A stretch of 64,000 nt of DNA from Branchiostoma floridae (taxonomy: Eukaryota > Chordata > Leptocardii > Amphioxiformes > Branchiostomatidae): NCBI RefSeq assembly GCF_000003815.2, contig NC_049986.1, positions 19,848,692 to 19,912,691 of the forward strand, written 5' to 3'. Below the pieces are notes generated by a model. The model was not told the DNA's origin. It saw nothing but the letters and a program-made list of their open reading frames with translations, and made no database searches. Positions within the stretch are counted from its first letter, which is position 1; every line of letters begins with the position of its first letter. Of this stretch, positions 44,540-56,500 are shown piece by piece. The position numbers and the translations under genes were made by a program.

Positions 44540-47500
44540 ATGAGCAGATTTGTAGCGCGATGTTTGCTGTCCGGCCTGCTCCGAGGTCCCGCACACCCAC
44601 AGACACAACCTGCCCGCTTTCTGAGCTTGGCAAGGCCTGTACTGTCTTTCAAAGGTATGAACTAAGATCTAATGAAACTCATCGCGATGAAGGTTTGACA
44701 TCCAGGTAATGTGATACGCCATCTTATGAAACTCATTGCTGAAAGATTGGGCAAATCAGTGGACCGGATTTTTATGAGAAAATTAACACATACATGGACC
44801 GGCAGGGTTTTACATGTTTTTAAATAACGTTAGAATATTTAGAGGGAAATTAGACTTAGAGTAGAGTTATAGTCATTTGACACATTTCTACCAATTAATA
44901 CAAAACTGGTCTTAAGGTGACCACTTTCCGTCCGCCATGATAAGGAGGTTGAAAAAGGATTTTCAACGTCCCTGCTGGTAGACACCTTCAAGTTGTCAAA
45001 GATGACAGCTCCTGTATCGCGTCTACCCATTTCATTTTCGAAATACATTAGGCCACAGCAAGTAAATTTTATGGATGACATCAGTGGGCGCATTGATTTT
45101 CGCCTGATTTCAGAAAAAAAAACAAGAATTTTTTTTTTCCTTTGGAGATGGTCAACATGACGAGAAAGTACCAAGATGGGCAAATATGTTGTGTTATAGG
45201 CTAATGGTTGTACTTGTAGAAGTGACACTAGCTATGGAGCCATGACTATAGTTATAGAAATGAAACTAAAAATTTAGTTAGATAGTTGTAAAATTTGCCC
45301 CAATATGGAAGCCATGAGTGTAGTTGCCATGTCAGTAATTGATACCAGTCTACCACACCTAGCGTCACTTTTACTACACCAGTTCATGTCTAGAATACAG
45401 AAATGAATGCCTTGTAGGCTGTGATACCATGTTTCGTCGCTTTAATTTTTTTTTTAACGTTTATTGCGTATATTTGAAAATTTAGCCATCTTCTTTTTTT
45501 CTACCCATCTTGTTTTTTTCCGCCCTCTCTCATTATTTTTGCCGTCTTCGGAGGATGTCATCCATAAAATTTACTTGCTGTGGCCTTAGCATGAAAGTAT
45601 TAGGGCTTGGGCGCAAATATATGTTGAGCGAGGCTATTGACTCGATCTGGGGTCGGAGCTACTAAAATGGTGGTATAGATATCAACGCTCTAAGCCTCTA
45701 ACCATTACGCCACGCCTAACATAGTCAAAGAAGTCGGCTGTATTAACAGGTAACAAAATGTAGGGCATAACTTGAATACGTCCGTTCATTCCAAGATTCT
45801 AAGATTCCAATGTCTAGTCTTCTGAACAATGTCTATTCTTCTGTTGCCTGTGTAAAAACTTGTAATGAGACGAGAGCCTGGCAAAATAATGTTGGGAAAG
45901 TCATGTTAACATATTTACAATCTCTGATTGGCTGGCTAGCATCTCGGTGTGTCAATAGCCACGGCGATATATGTTTGTAGTTAGATGCAAGATTTACTCC
46001 CAGTCTTCTGTTTTCATCTTTTGCAGGTTACATTTTTACTGAAGAACGTTCGAGAACTAATGAATCAAATTGGCGTGGCCTCATTGTTTGTTTATTTGTT
46101 TGTTTGTGTACAGATGTGAGCTCGTACAGCCTTAGAAGTCACACCTGTGGTGAGCTGAGAGCAGTGCATGCTGGGGAGGATGTGACTCTGTGCGGATGGG
46201 TTCAATTTCAGAGGTAAGTTTGCATCTGAACATTGCGCATTCCAAATAAAGTATTCTCTTGCAGGCACATGGTTGTGATGACACCCGACATCACACTCTT
46301 GTCATGTGTTGATTATGAAATTCGCCACTTTTATTACAAGACTAATACCGTTTAAAACGTATTTTCAGGTATAAACAACAATACAGAAAATTTGACATGT
46401 CTATATACCAGTCACAATTTGACACAAAGAACAATTGCCAGACCACTGATCACTTATCATGATTATGAATCATTAATGATACGTTAATTTTTCCTTTTTT
46501 AAAAATCTTTCTTCAGAAAACAGCTATTTGTAACCCTGAGAGACTCCTATGGAGTCATACAGCTGGTCCTGCCACAAGACAAGGTGCGTTCATTTAGATT
46601 CTAGTTCCTTTTTCATTATTCCAAATGAGAAAATGCTAACAATTGGTAAAACAAATAGACTTCTAAAACATCAAACTTTTCAGATTTTATCAACAGTGTT
46701 AACACTTTTTCCTTACATCCCTGGAAAGAACAATTGTCTGATGTGATGCATCATTTTCTGTATGCATTGTGTGCATTTTGTATACATGTGGTAGTTGCTT
46801 TTCTTCCACATAATATAATTTGGTAAAGGGTAATTGAACACATCTTGAAGTATACCATTCTTACACCAAATAACAGTTAAATTACAGAATATATAATTTA
46901 CAAATCTTTCTAAAATCATATCCAGTTGCTTCTGTAATTATACTCTTATTTGGTGTAAGAATGAGTATACTTCAGCTGGTCTTCATTTTAAGTCTACCTT
47001 AATTTGAGAGGGGGATATCCACCATTTTTCGATTTTTTTCCTATTTTCAGAAGCATGCAGACATGAAGCAGACCTTGGCCCACCTGCCCCCAGAGTCGGT
47101 GGTTTGTGTCCAGGGGATCGTTCAGCTCAGGCCCATCGGGGAGGCAAACAAGGTCTGTGTCCTCAGGTTGCTTCTCTGTGCCTGAAATCCTGCTTTATTC
47201 AACTATAGCTTATAGTATAGAATACAACTCGGGTTGTTTCTCTGTGTTATTTTAATCAAGTAATCCCAAGCGCAGGTGTAGAAAGTTAACAAATGTAATC
47301 AAGAACAGGTGAGAAAGATTAAGGGAAACAGGTGAGGCCTGCCACGTGTATGCAGGGTATAATGTGCACAGAACAAAGGAAATCCATGCAGATAGTCCAA
47401 GTGAATGCCAGGTGCAGGAAGGCAAGATGAAAGCGATGTTTCATCTATGAACGTGTCCTCCAGCCCAACAACACTACCTCATATATATGCATGTACAGGT

Positions 47501-50500
47501 ACATCCAGTATACCAAATTGTAATTCAGTTTGGCCCTGTTACAAAAGCTAACTGATTCTTAAACAAGTACTGATACAACCTGGTTGTTGACACATAATGT
47601 TTTGTGTTCTTGCTCCAGGCCATGTCTACAGGAGATGTGGAGGTGGCAGTGAGTAAGGTGGAGATGGTCAACAAAAGTAAATCCCTACCATTCCAGATCA
47701 GGGACTTCTTCCAGGTCAGAAACCTTTTTTAACGGCATAATTTTGTTCTACATTTCTTTACAACCTTAAGAAATATCCAGATTCTTCACATGTTTTTGAC
47801 TCAAGATAACGCTGTTTCACCTTTATCTGTGGACTAACTTATATACATTGTATTCAAAATTTTAGTATACTAGTATACTAAGGATATCAAGTTGACGGAT
47901 GGTGGTTTCAAATTGCAATGTATTAGAAATATTGTAGTTTAAACCCACAGTCTGTCGACTTAATTGAAATCCTTAAATACTCTGTTTTGAAATATAATGG
48001 ATATAGGCTACCCTATGAATAAAAGTCAACTATAGCTAGCATATGCCTTTATGTATACTATAACTTAATAAAGAAATGAATGAAGAGAAACCTTGGTTGT
48101 GTACACGAAAACCCAGATTCACTTTTCATTGACACCAACTGGCATGTCACAATATGTAATAGAATTTGTCAAAATTCCAAAATGGCATCAGCAGCAACTC
48201 ACAGTAAACATAACATTATCAAACATGTACATATCATTGATCATTATAAGTAAACATATTAGGGGAATGAATGAATTGCTGTCTTTGCCTGTGACTTAGA
48301 CTAGGCTAGTGAATGGACATGAGATCTAGAGGTAACAGGGACGGTCAATTCCTGGCATTCCTGGCTAGAAGTCATGTCCTTGCATAAGGCACTGACTTTC
48401 CTCACTCCACCTAGGTGTAAAAATGGGTACCTGACTTTGGTTGGGGAAGTTAAACTTTTATTAAAAGGCAGTGGAAGGAGAGTGATTAACTCTGCCTTCC
48501 AAAATCATGCCCTCCCCTATGTCTTAAAAAGGCTACTTACATGTAACCACACCTGTTCCAGGTAAATGAACACCTGAGACTGAAGCACAGGTACCTGGAC
48601 CTGAGAGGATCCCAGCTGCAGCACAACCTCAGGCTCAGGTCACAGGTCATCATGAAGATGAGGGAGTTCCTCATCAATGTCCACGGTAGGTTTTCCTGTA
48701 GCAAAGCATTTATCTTATTTTTTATTTTGTTCAGTTTTACCACATTTGTGGAACGATTGGCATAACAGGTGACACTTTTGCAAGATGGCCCAAAGGCGTG
48801 ATGTAGCTAGCCTAGCACTTTTCTATCGGTACTTCCATGGTAAATGCTCGGCAGAACTTCATTCACTTGTGCCTTCAATACGAACCTTCACAGCAAGAAC
48901 CCGTTTAGCCACTTCCACGGAAACAAATCATCCTTTTTTCCTCCACAATCCACCTAACAGGAGGAAGTTCCACGCTCAGAGCTTTTTTCCTAGAACAACA
49001 TCGCTATGGAATAAGCTTCCACGGACTTGCTTCCCCACAGGGTACAGCCTGAAACTGTTCAAATTAAGGGTAAACAAACATCTCTCTTCACAATTCAGTA
49101 ACGTAACCCAAAACGCTTGAGTGGCTCCACGAGCCTTGTTTTGCGGTGACCTCAAAGTAAATAAAAAAGATGTCAACCCAGAGACCAGACTGTAAGGTTT
49201 GATCCACTAACACCGGGAAGGACCCCTACTCTTTTAGATCAGTGTGGTGGGTTCTTTAACGTTATCGAGGTGTGGCTCTCCTCAAACATGGGACCCTGTC
49301 AGAGGGATGGCCCTAACTGAAGCATTACCAGAGTTGTAGCCATGTCCATGCACGCATTGATGTTTGCCTGTTCTGAAATAAAAACTGGCCACATGTGACC
49401 CAATAGCATCCCTGGTCACTCAGAATTTTGTGCTTGCCAGAGGATCTGCTCTCCAGGGTAAAGGGACACATGGTCAGGGCAAGTTGTACGCATTATGTAG
49501 AAACCTCCTCTCTATATTATTTGCAATAAAGAATGACATGTGACATGTCTTTTGACATGTTTTCCTTTGAATTTCAGGATTTGTTGATGTGGAGACCCCA
49601 ACATTATTCCGCAGGACTCCTGGGGTAAGTGTAGACCAGAAATGGCATCCTGAACTGAAAGGCACACTCATTTCATTACATTTCATTTGATTTCCTTTAT
49701 CAAGATCCAGTAAATGCATTTCACCTGCTCATACTTTCCAAAGATTCTTGGGACTCCTCGGAGGCAAACTCCAACATAGAATAGCATTATGAGAACAGAA
49801 CATATCATAACAGAAACATAACATACATGTACCACCTTATAAACAATTTAGATGATAGAAAATAGCTAACAGTGGAAATTACATAATCAATGTGTAGTAA
49901 CTTAGTCTTAATATGAAATCATACTATGAATCATGCATAGATCTCAAACCTAGTACCAATTTCTGTTTGCCTTAATTTTCTATAAATTACACTTTGCACA
50001 GTGTCAATAAAAGCTGAGATGTTGGTCTCTGACCGTGCTCTTATTTCAGGGTGCCCGAGAGTTTGTGGTTCCTTCCCGAGAAAAGGGAAAGTTCTTCTGC
50101 CTTCCGCAGAGCCCTCAGCAGTTCAAGCAGCTTCTTATGGTGGGAGGAGTGGACAGGTGAGTGTCTTGAGTCAGCTGTAAATGTAATGTTAGTTCACCTT
50201 TATCCGTGGGTTAACCTATATCCTTAGTATTTAAAAGCAGAGTATTCAGGTAAATCAAGTCGACAGGTTTCAAATTGCAGTACTAAAAAAGAAATTGCAG
50301 TTTGAGATCTGCCGTCCGTTAACTTGATATCCTTAAATACTATTTTTAAACACAACGGATATAGGTCACCCTGCAGATAAAGGTAAACTAACGTTACCTG
50401 TAGGTTCCTTTCTGACACTTGGGACTGGCTATGATCTCCTTACTTTTGTTTCATATCAAACTATCTACAATTTGTCTTCACCTCCATTGCTTATAAATTC

Positions 50501-53500
50501 ACAGTTAGGGTATGAAACCTGCTCTTTAACAGATCTGCTCAGTGTCTCTGAGGAAAGGTAGTGGATATGAAACCATTTCCAAAATCATTGCTTGAGTTGG
50601 AGAGTTGTATCTATAGCTTCCTGAAAGTCTACTAGATCTAAGAACTCTTTAACTGTGGAAGTCTCTCCTGACATTCAAACCAACAAACAGCCAATCAGCA
50701 TCAAGGACAGGTACATTCAAACCAACAAACAGCCAATCAGCACCAAGGACAGGGACATTCAAACCAACAAACAGCCAATCAGTACCAAGGACAGGGAAAT
50801 TAAAACCAACAAACAGCCAATCAGCACCAAGGACAGGGACATTCAAACCAACAAACAGCCAATCAGCACCAAGGACAGGGACATTCAAACCAACAAACAG
50901 CCAATCAGCACCAAGGACAGGGACATTCAAACCAACAAACAGCCAATCAGCACCAAGGACAGGGACATTCAAACCAACAAACAGCCAATCAGCACCAAGG
51001 ACAGGGACATTCAAACCAACAAACAGTCAATCAGCACCAAGGACAGGGACATTCAAACCATTAGAACCTAAGATATTGCAGAAACTTAAACTCTCCTCCT
51101 ACTGCAGAATGAATGGCACAGCTTGTTCAAAAAGTTTGCACCGTTTATTGCAGGTATTTCCAGATAGCCAAGTGCTACAGAGACGAGGACCTAAGACAGG
51201 ACAGGCAGCCAGAATTCACTCAGGTGAGGCGCCCTGACACAAACACTTGGTGCTTATAAAAAAGTACAATGTGAACCAGTCAGAATTGCCCTAAGGAAGG
51301 TGACAGATGGCCACTGAGACGTTGGTGTAAATAAAGCAGGGGTTGTGAAAAAAGAGCCTCAGAGGTCTTTACTCTCATAATTCTACATGAACCTTTAAAA
51401 ACAGTGAGACATCATCACAATGTGAACAATAGCTAACAATATCTGCCTTCCATGCTATGATAACCATTGTTCAAACCTCCGACATAGTTAATAGTAATGA
51501 TTTTCACAGAGCCAAGAAATCTATGTGCTACAAACTCAAATGTGGATTTGTCACATTTCCTTCCTTGTAGGTTGATATAGAGATGTCCTTTGTTGACCAG
51601 AGGGGTGTTGAGCAGTTGATAGAAGAGCTGCTGCAGCATGCATGGCCTGATGGGAAGGGTGCTCTTACGCTGCCTTTTCCCAGAATGCAGTACAAGGATG
51701 CAATGAAGAAGGTAAGTCTTTTGTTTGTTTGTTTATTCTATGACCCTCCAATCAAATAGGCATGTAAAGAACCTGCCACACTTATTGAAAAGAGTAGGGG
51801 ACCTTCCCGGTGTGAGTGGATCAAACCATTCCAGTTTATATAAATGGGATAGAGAATCTCCCAAGCATGAGATGAATTTTTAAAGTAGAAATTAGATCTT
51901 GTATTAATGTCCTTGTATTAAGATATCAGTTATCAGTTTTTACAGCAATGCCGCTACATGGCCTTGAAAAGAAGGCTGTGGACCTGTACCTTTACCTTGA
52001 AGATGTCAACTGTCTCACCTGTATGTGTCTCTGTTTTTTTCTTCTTCAGTATGGCAGTGACAAACCTGACACCAGATTTGGAATGAAGGTGAGTGACAAC
52101 CATGGTAGAAGATTGATGAAATTTTATTTTCTTGTAAAAAAGCACAGCTCATATTATAACTGATCACATTAATTAGTGATTTAGAACTGTGTTTCTACAA
52201 AGTGTACAAAATGATTCAAGCAAAGTATTGATTCTGAGAGCCTTTCTTCGACTCATTAATGTCAGTTATGAAACATCTGACTCTTTAGAGAACTCATCTA
52301 GTCGCTTCATGAGATATTTCGTATTACTTAATGTTCAGCCTGGATTTCCATTTTTTTGTTTGTTTTATTTTTTAAGTGTATTCTCTCTTTTCACAGTTAA
52401 ATGATGTGAGTGACATCATGAGGTCAAGTGGGGTCACAGTGTTTGAGAGGTTACTCAAGGACAACTCAGGAAACACCATCCAGGCCATCAATGCCAAACA
52501 GGCAGCTGTGAGTAGTAAACATTTATCACAATATGTTGCTGTGTATGCAGAGATTCATAATTAGTATGCAGATGCAAAGGATCTGAAGTGTACTTGATCA
52601 TGAACCTACCATATGTCTGTATTAATTTTGTCCAACTGTTACTGGTAGAATCATCAGACAAAAATTATATAATAAGCTTCATGTACATTTTGTGCTTTGT
52701 AACATTAACGGGGGCCGCCCTAAGACGGTTCCCGTCCTAAGACGGTACGGATTTTTTGCTGATCTTATTATCCATAAGTACACCGTGTTTGTTGCCACAG
52801 ACTATGCTGATTACAAAGGTAAATAAACCAAGTCCATGCACACAGCTTTAATTTGCATTCCAAGTATACTTTAACATATTTACTTCATGTTTTTTAAAAA
52901 CAGAATTCTAACAATAATGTTGACAGTGCTGAATCACTGCGGTCACCGGCCTCTGCGTATTGGCGGCTCGTGTCGCTAACTATACGAACTCGTCCAAGCA
53001 GTCACACAACTGCCATGATACACATAAATAAAGCTCCATAAAACACTATGGATATGGGTCTTCAAATGTTTGTTGAGTAGAAAAGCGACCAAAAGGAAGC
53101 GACATAAACATTGCCACCATTGTACTCCCAAGGGAGTGTGGCCGTGAAGGTGGCAGACAAGAGAACGCTCCAAAGATTTATTTGACTGTAACAAATGATT
53201 CGTGCTGGCTATGAAAATAAGACTTGATAGAGAGATGTATATGATATTTTCATATAATCACACAGAGTTTTGTTGATGTTGGCGGTGTCGTTTTTTCGTA
53301 ATGTTTTTTTTAGTCGGGCATTCACAATCAGTGCATTCAGTCCATTGCCCGTAAAAACATCAGCTGGATTGTTCTAGGTACAGCCTTCCTCATATGAGAC
53401 AGAAAGTACATACAGTCACGATTTTACTTTTAAAAGTAATCTTAAAAATATCATACTATTAATTTTTTTCTGTGTACTTAAATTTACCACTTACTTCTGA

Positions 53501-56500
53501 AGAGAGCAAAATGTGAAAAAGCGTACCGAGTTAGGCACACTGTCCAGCGTAGCACAAAATTGGAAGGTTACATACACGAAATTGTCTCACAGAGTTTGCC
53601 GCTTGTAACACGCAGCGCGAAAGGTTCATGAACCACATGAATGCATTTCTTATTCAAGTATGTTGTTCAAATCTATGTGTAAAAAATTCAGTCATCAAAC
53701 TATGACCACTCTCAGGCAACTAGCGATGGAGCGCCATGAGTTTGAGCGCAAGAAAAAGCGTACCGTGTTGGGGCACCTCCCGTTAAGTAAAACTTGAAAG
53801 GATTTCTATGGTGGACTTTATATCATGATTTATTTAATAAGTGTGTTTGTCTGAAACGTTGTAAGTCAGACTATGTACAACTGATCTAGTCAAATCAAAA
53901 GTTGTTGACCAATTGAATTTTCTGAAATCAATATCAATGTTGTTAACCATCAATATAACATGATAATGTGAAGAATCCAACTGTTGCTGTTGTTGTTTTT
54001 GAATGTCAAATGAACATTTCTGTTGTCCACAGCCGCACATGAAGAATAAAGACATAGAAAAGCTGCAGGATCTGGCAAAACAGATGATGTCTAAGGTGAC
54101 TTATTTTAGTATGTTACAATTAAGATCTTTTATCATTCATTCATTCTTCATTCATTCATTCAATGTGAACCTGAATGTCAACCTGAAAACAGAGTCAGGG
54201 AGGAAAGTCAGTATTTTTGTGCACAGTCATAGTTTTAACTACTCAGTTTTATGTCATAGTCAAACTCAAATTTTCCTCTGAGTTTGCAACACCATTAGTT
54301 TGTTCTTGGATTTTTGTAAAGTGAAAGTTTAGCAGGCAGACATCATAAATAAAGCAACAAGCAGGGAGAAAAACTTGAATTTGCCTGTATTCACTCCATT
54401 AAACTGAGCACACCAAGGCACATACCTGGTCCTCTGGCTTTGTTTTCATTTTGTTTTTCCAGAAAAATCTGTGAACCAACAAATGAAGATGGTGTGGCCT
54501 AACGCTACAGGTGTTTATGTTATATTGCAGGGGCTGCCCATACTACAAATACTACCTGGGGGTGAGGTAAAGGGGGCAATGGCCAAGCACATCAGCTAGA
54601 CAAGCAAAGAATAGGCGGGTGTCGTTTGCTATAGTTGATAATATCAAATGACTTCATGTATGATATATATGTATATATAATATATGGTTTTAGACATGTA
54701 GCATATGACCTAAAGGTCTGCCATATGTAAAGCATACATACGTGCATATGTTATATTGCAGGGGCTGTCCATACTGCAGATATTACCTGGAGGAGAGATG
54801 AAGGGGGCAATGGCCAAGCACATCAGCTCCCCCTGTAGAAATGCACTACTGCAGGAACTGCAGGCCGAGGAAGGGGACATGCTGCTACTTGCTGGAGGGG
54901 AACACCTGAAAACTGTGAGTGTTTGTTTGTTTGTTTAATATTTATTTCACCAGGGTAGAGCATGTCGCCTGACAGCGTTTTTCGAAGCCCCCTGGGGGAG
55001 AACCCCAAAAATAAATCATACATTAAATTCAACAGAACCAAATCAGCTTCAATAACATAATCATACATTAAGTTCTACGAAACCAAATTACTAAGTAACA
55101 TAAACATAAAGATTGTACAAAATCAGATTTAACTTACTATATAGATAATATAATAACATACTGCCAAACGAGTGAATCGAAAGTTTAACCTTAACGTGAC
55201 ATAATACAGGAAACATAACAAAAAGAAGTATCCTGAGTTAAGTTTTCATATACCTGTAAAAGTGAATAAAGAGACTTTTTTGATGAAAATTTTATCAAGC
55301 AATTTTGCCCAGAAATTATGAACTCTGGGACAGTCCCAGAACAGAATGTCTTATTGTTTCTTCTTCAAGAAACTTTATTTACAGAACCATAACTTTACAC
55401 ACCTTTATTTTCCTTGACATTCGGGTGACTGTCTGTGACCTTCCTCATTGCAGTTCTGACTTTTGACTTGAGTTCACAGTTTGTACTGCAGGAATATTTT
55501 TGCTGCTTACGGATACAGTCACAAACACAAGGCATTTTCAAAGCATTGCATCTTTATTACAATCTGTATCCTGCCTTTTCAGTGTGAACTTCTTGGAAGA
55601 ATACGAGTAGAATGTGCCGACATCTTAGAAACACAAGGTACGACTATTTTTCTTGTCTTTTCAGGTACGACTATTCTTTTTGTTACCTAATTTTTTTTAC
55701 TATTCTTGACTTTTTTAGACACAGTTTCTAGATTTTTTAACTGTAACTAATATGTACCTGTATATGTTGAGAGAGAGAGAGACTTTATTTGAAAATCTTA
55801 AACACTGTATCTGGTCAATTCAAGCAACAGGCTGTTGAGAAATCTGGCAAGCTCTGACTGATCCACAAATTTGGCTGGCATTTGCATGAGTTTGTTTGTT
55901 TGTAAAGTCTCCTTGATAGCAGTGTCTGATACCTGGACTTTTGAGTAAAAATTTTCAATCTTTCTCCCTTTTCTGTTGAAGGTGTCCAACTCAGGGATCC
56001 AGATGTCTTCAACTTCCTGTGGATAACCGACTTTCCTTTGTTTGTACCTAAGGAAGATGGTAAGGAATAGCATAATTTTGTTACTGTAGATGAAGGCATT
56101 GTGTAAAAGAAGACAAAATGAAGAATCTATTTTTGGTGTACCATCTTCTGTGTGATTAGTCATATGCTAAACCTTCCTGATCACTTAAATTTGGTATTTG
56201 TAGTCCAATTTAAAAAAAGATTATTTGCAGGCTTGCATCAGTTTTGTGGTTTTCATCATTATCAGGCCAAACCAATTTCATTTGTTGGTTTTCGGATTTT
56301 TTAAAGTGAAATTATTGCAACTAGACATCAGAAAAGCAGTGGGCAGGTAGGAAAACTTGAATCCGACTGTATTCCCTTCATAAAACTGAGTACACCAAGG
56401 CATAAACATGGCGCTTATGCTTTGTCTTCATTATGTTTTTTCCAGTTTGAAGCTTTTTAAAAATTTTTCTACAATCTGAGAACCAACAAATTAATTTGGT

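Noticed and set aside
50671-51060. CRISPR-like array
   Set aside because: The 42-bp units are contiguous tandem repeats without unique spacers, and the genome is eukaryotic.
50649-51071. Repetitive proteins of 121 and 138 residues on opposite strands
   Set aside because: Both come from the 42-bp minisatellite, whose length is a multiple of three; the array lies in a DARS2 intron.
55798-56163. Minus-strand frame of 121 codons
   Set aside because: Antisense to DARS2 exon 16; the plus-strand reading is conserved and spliced.
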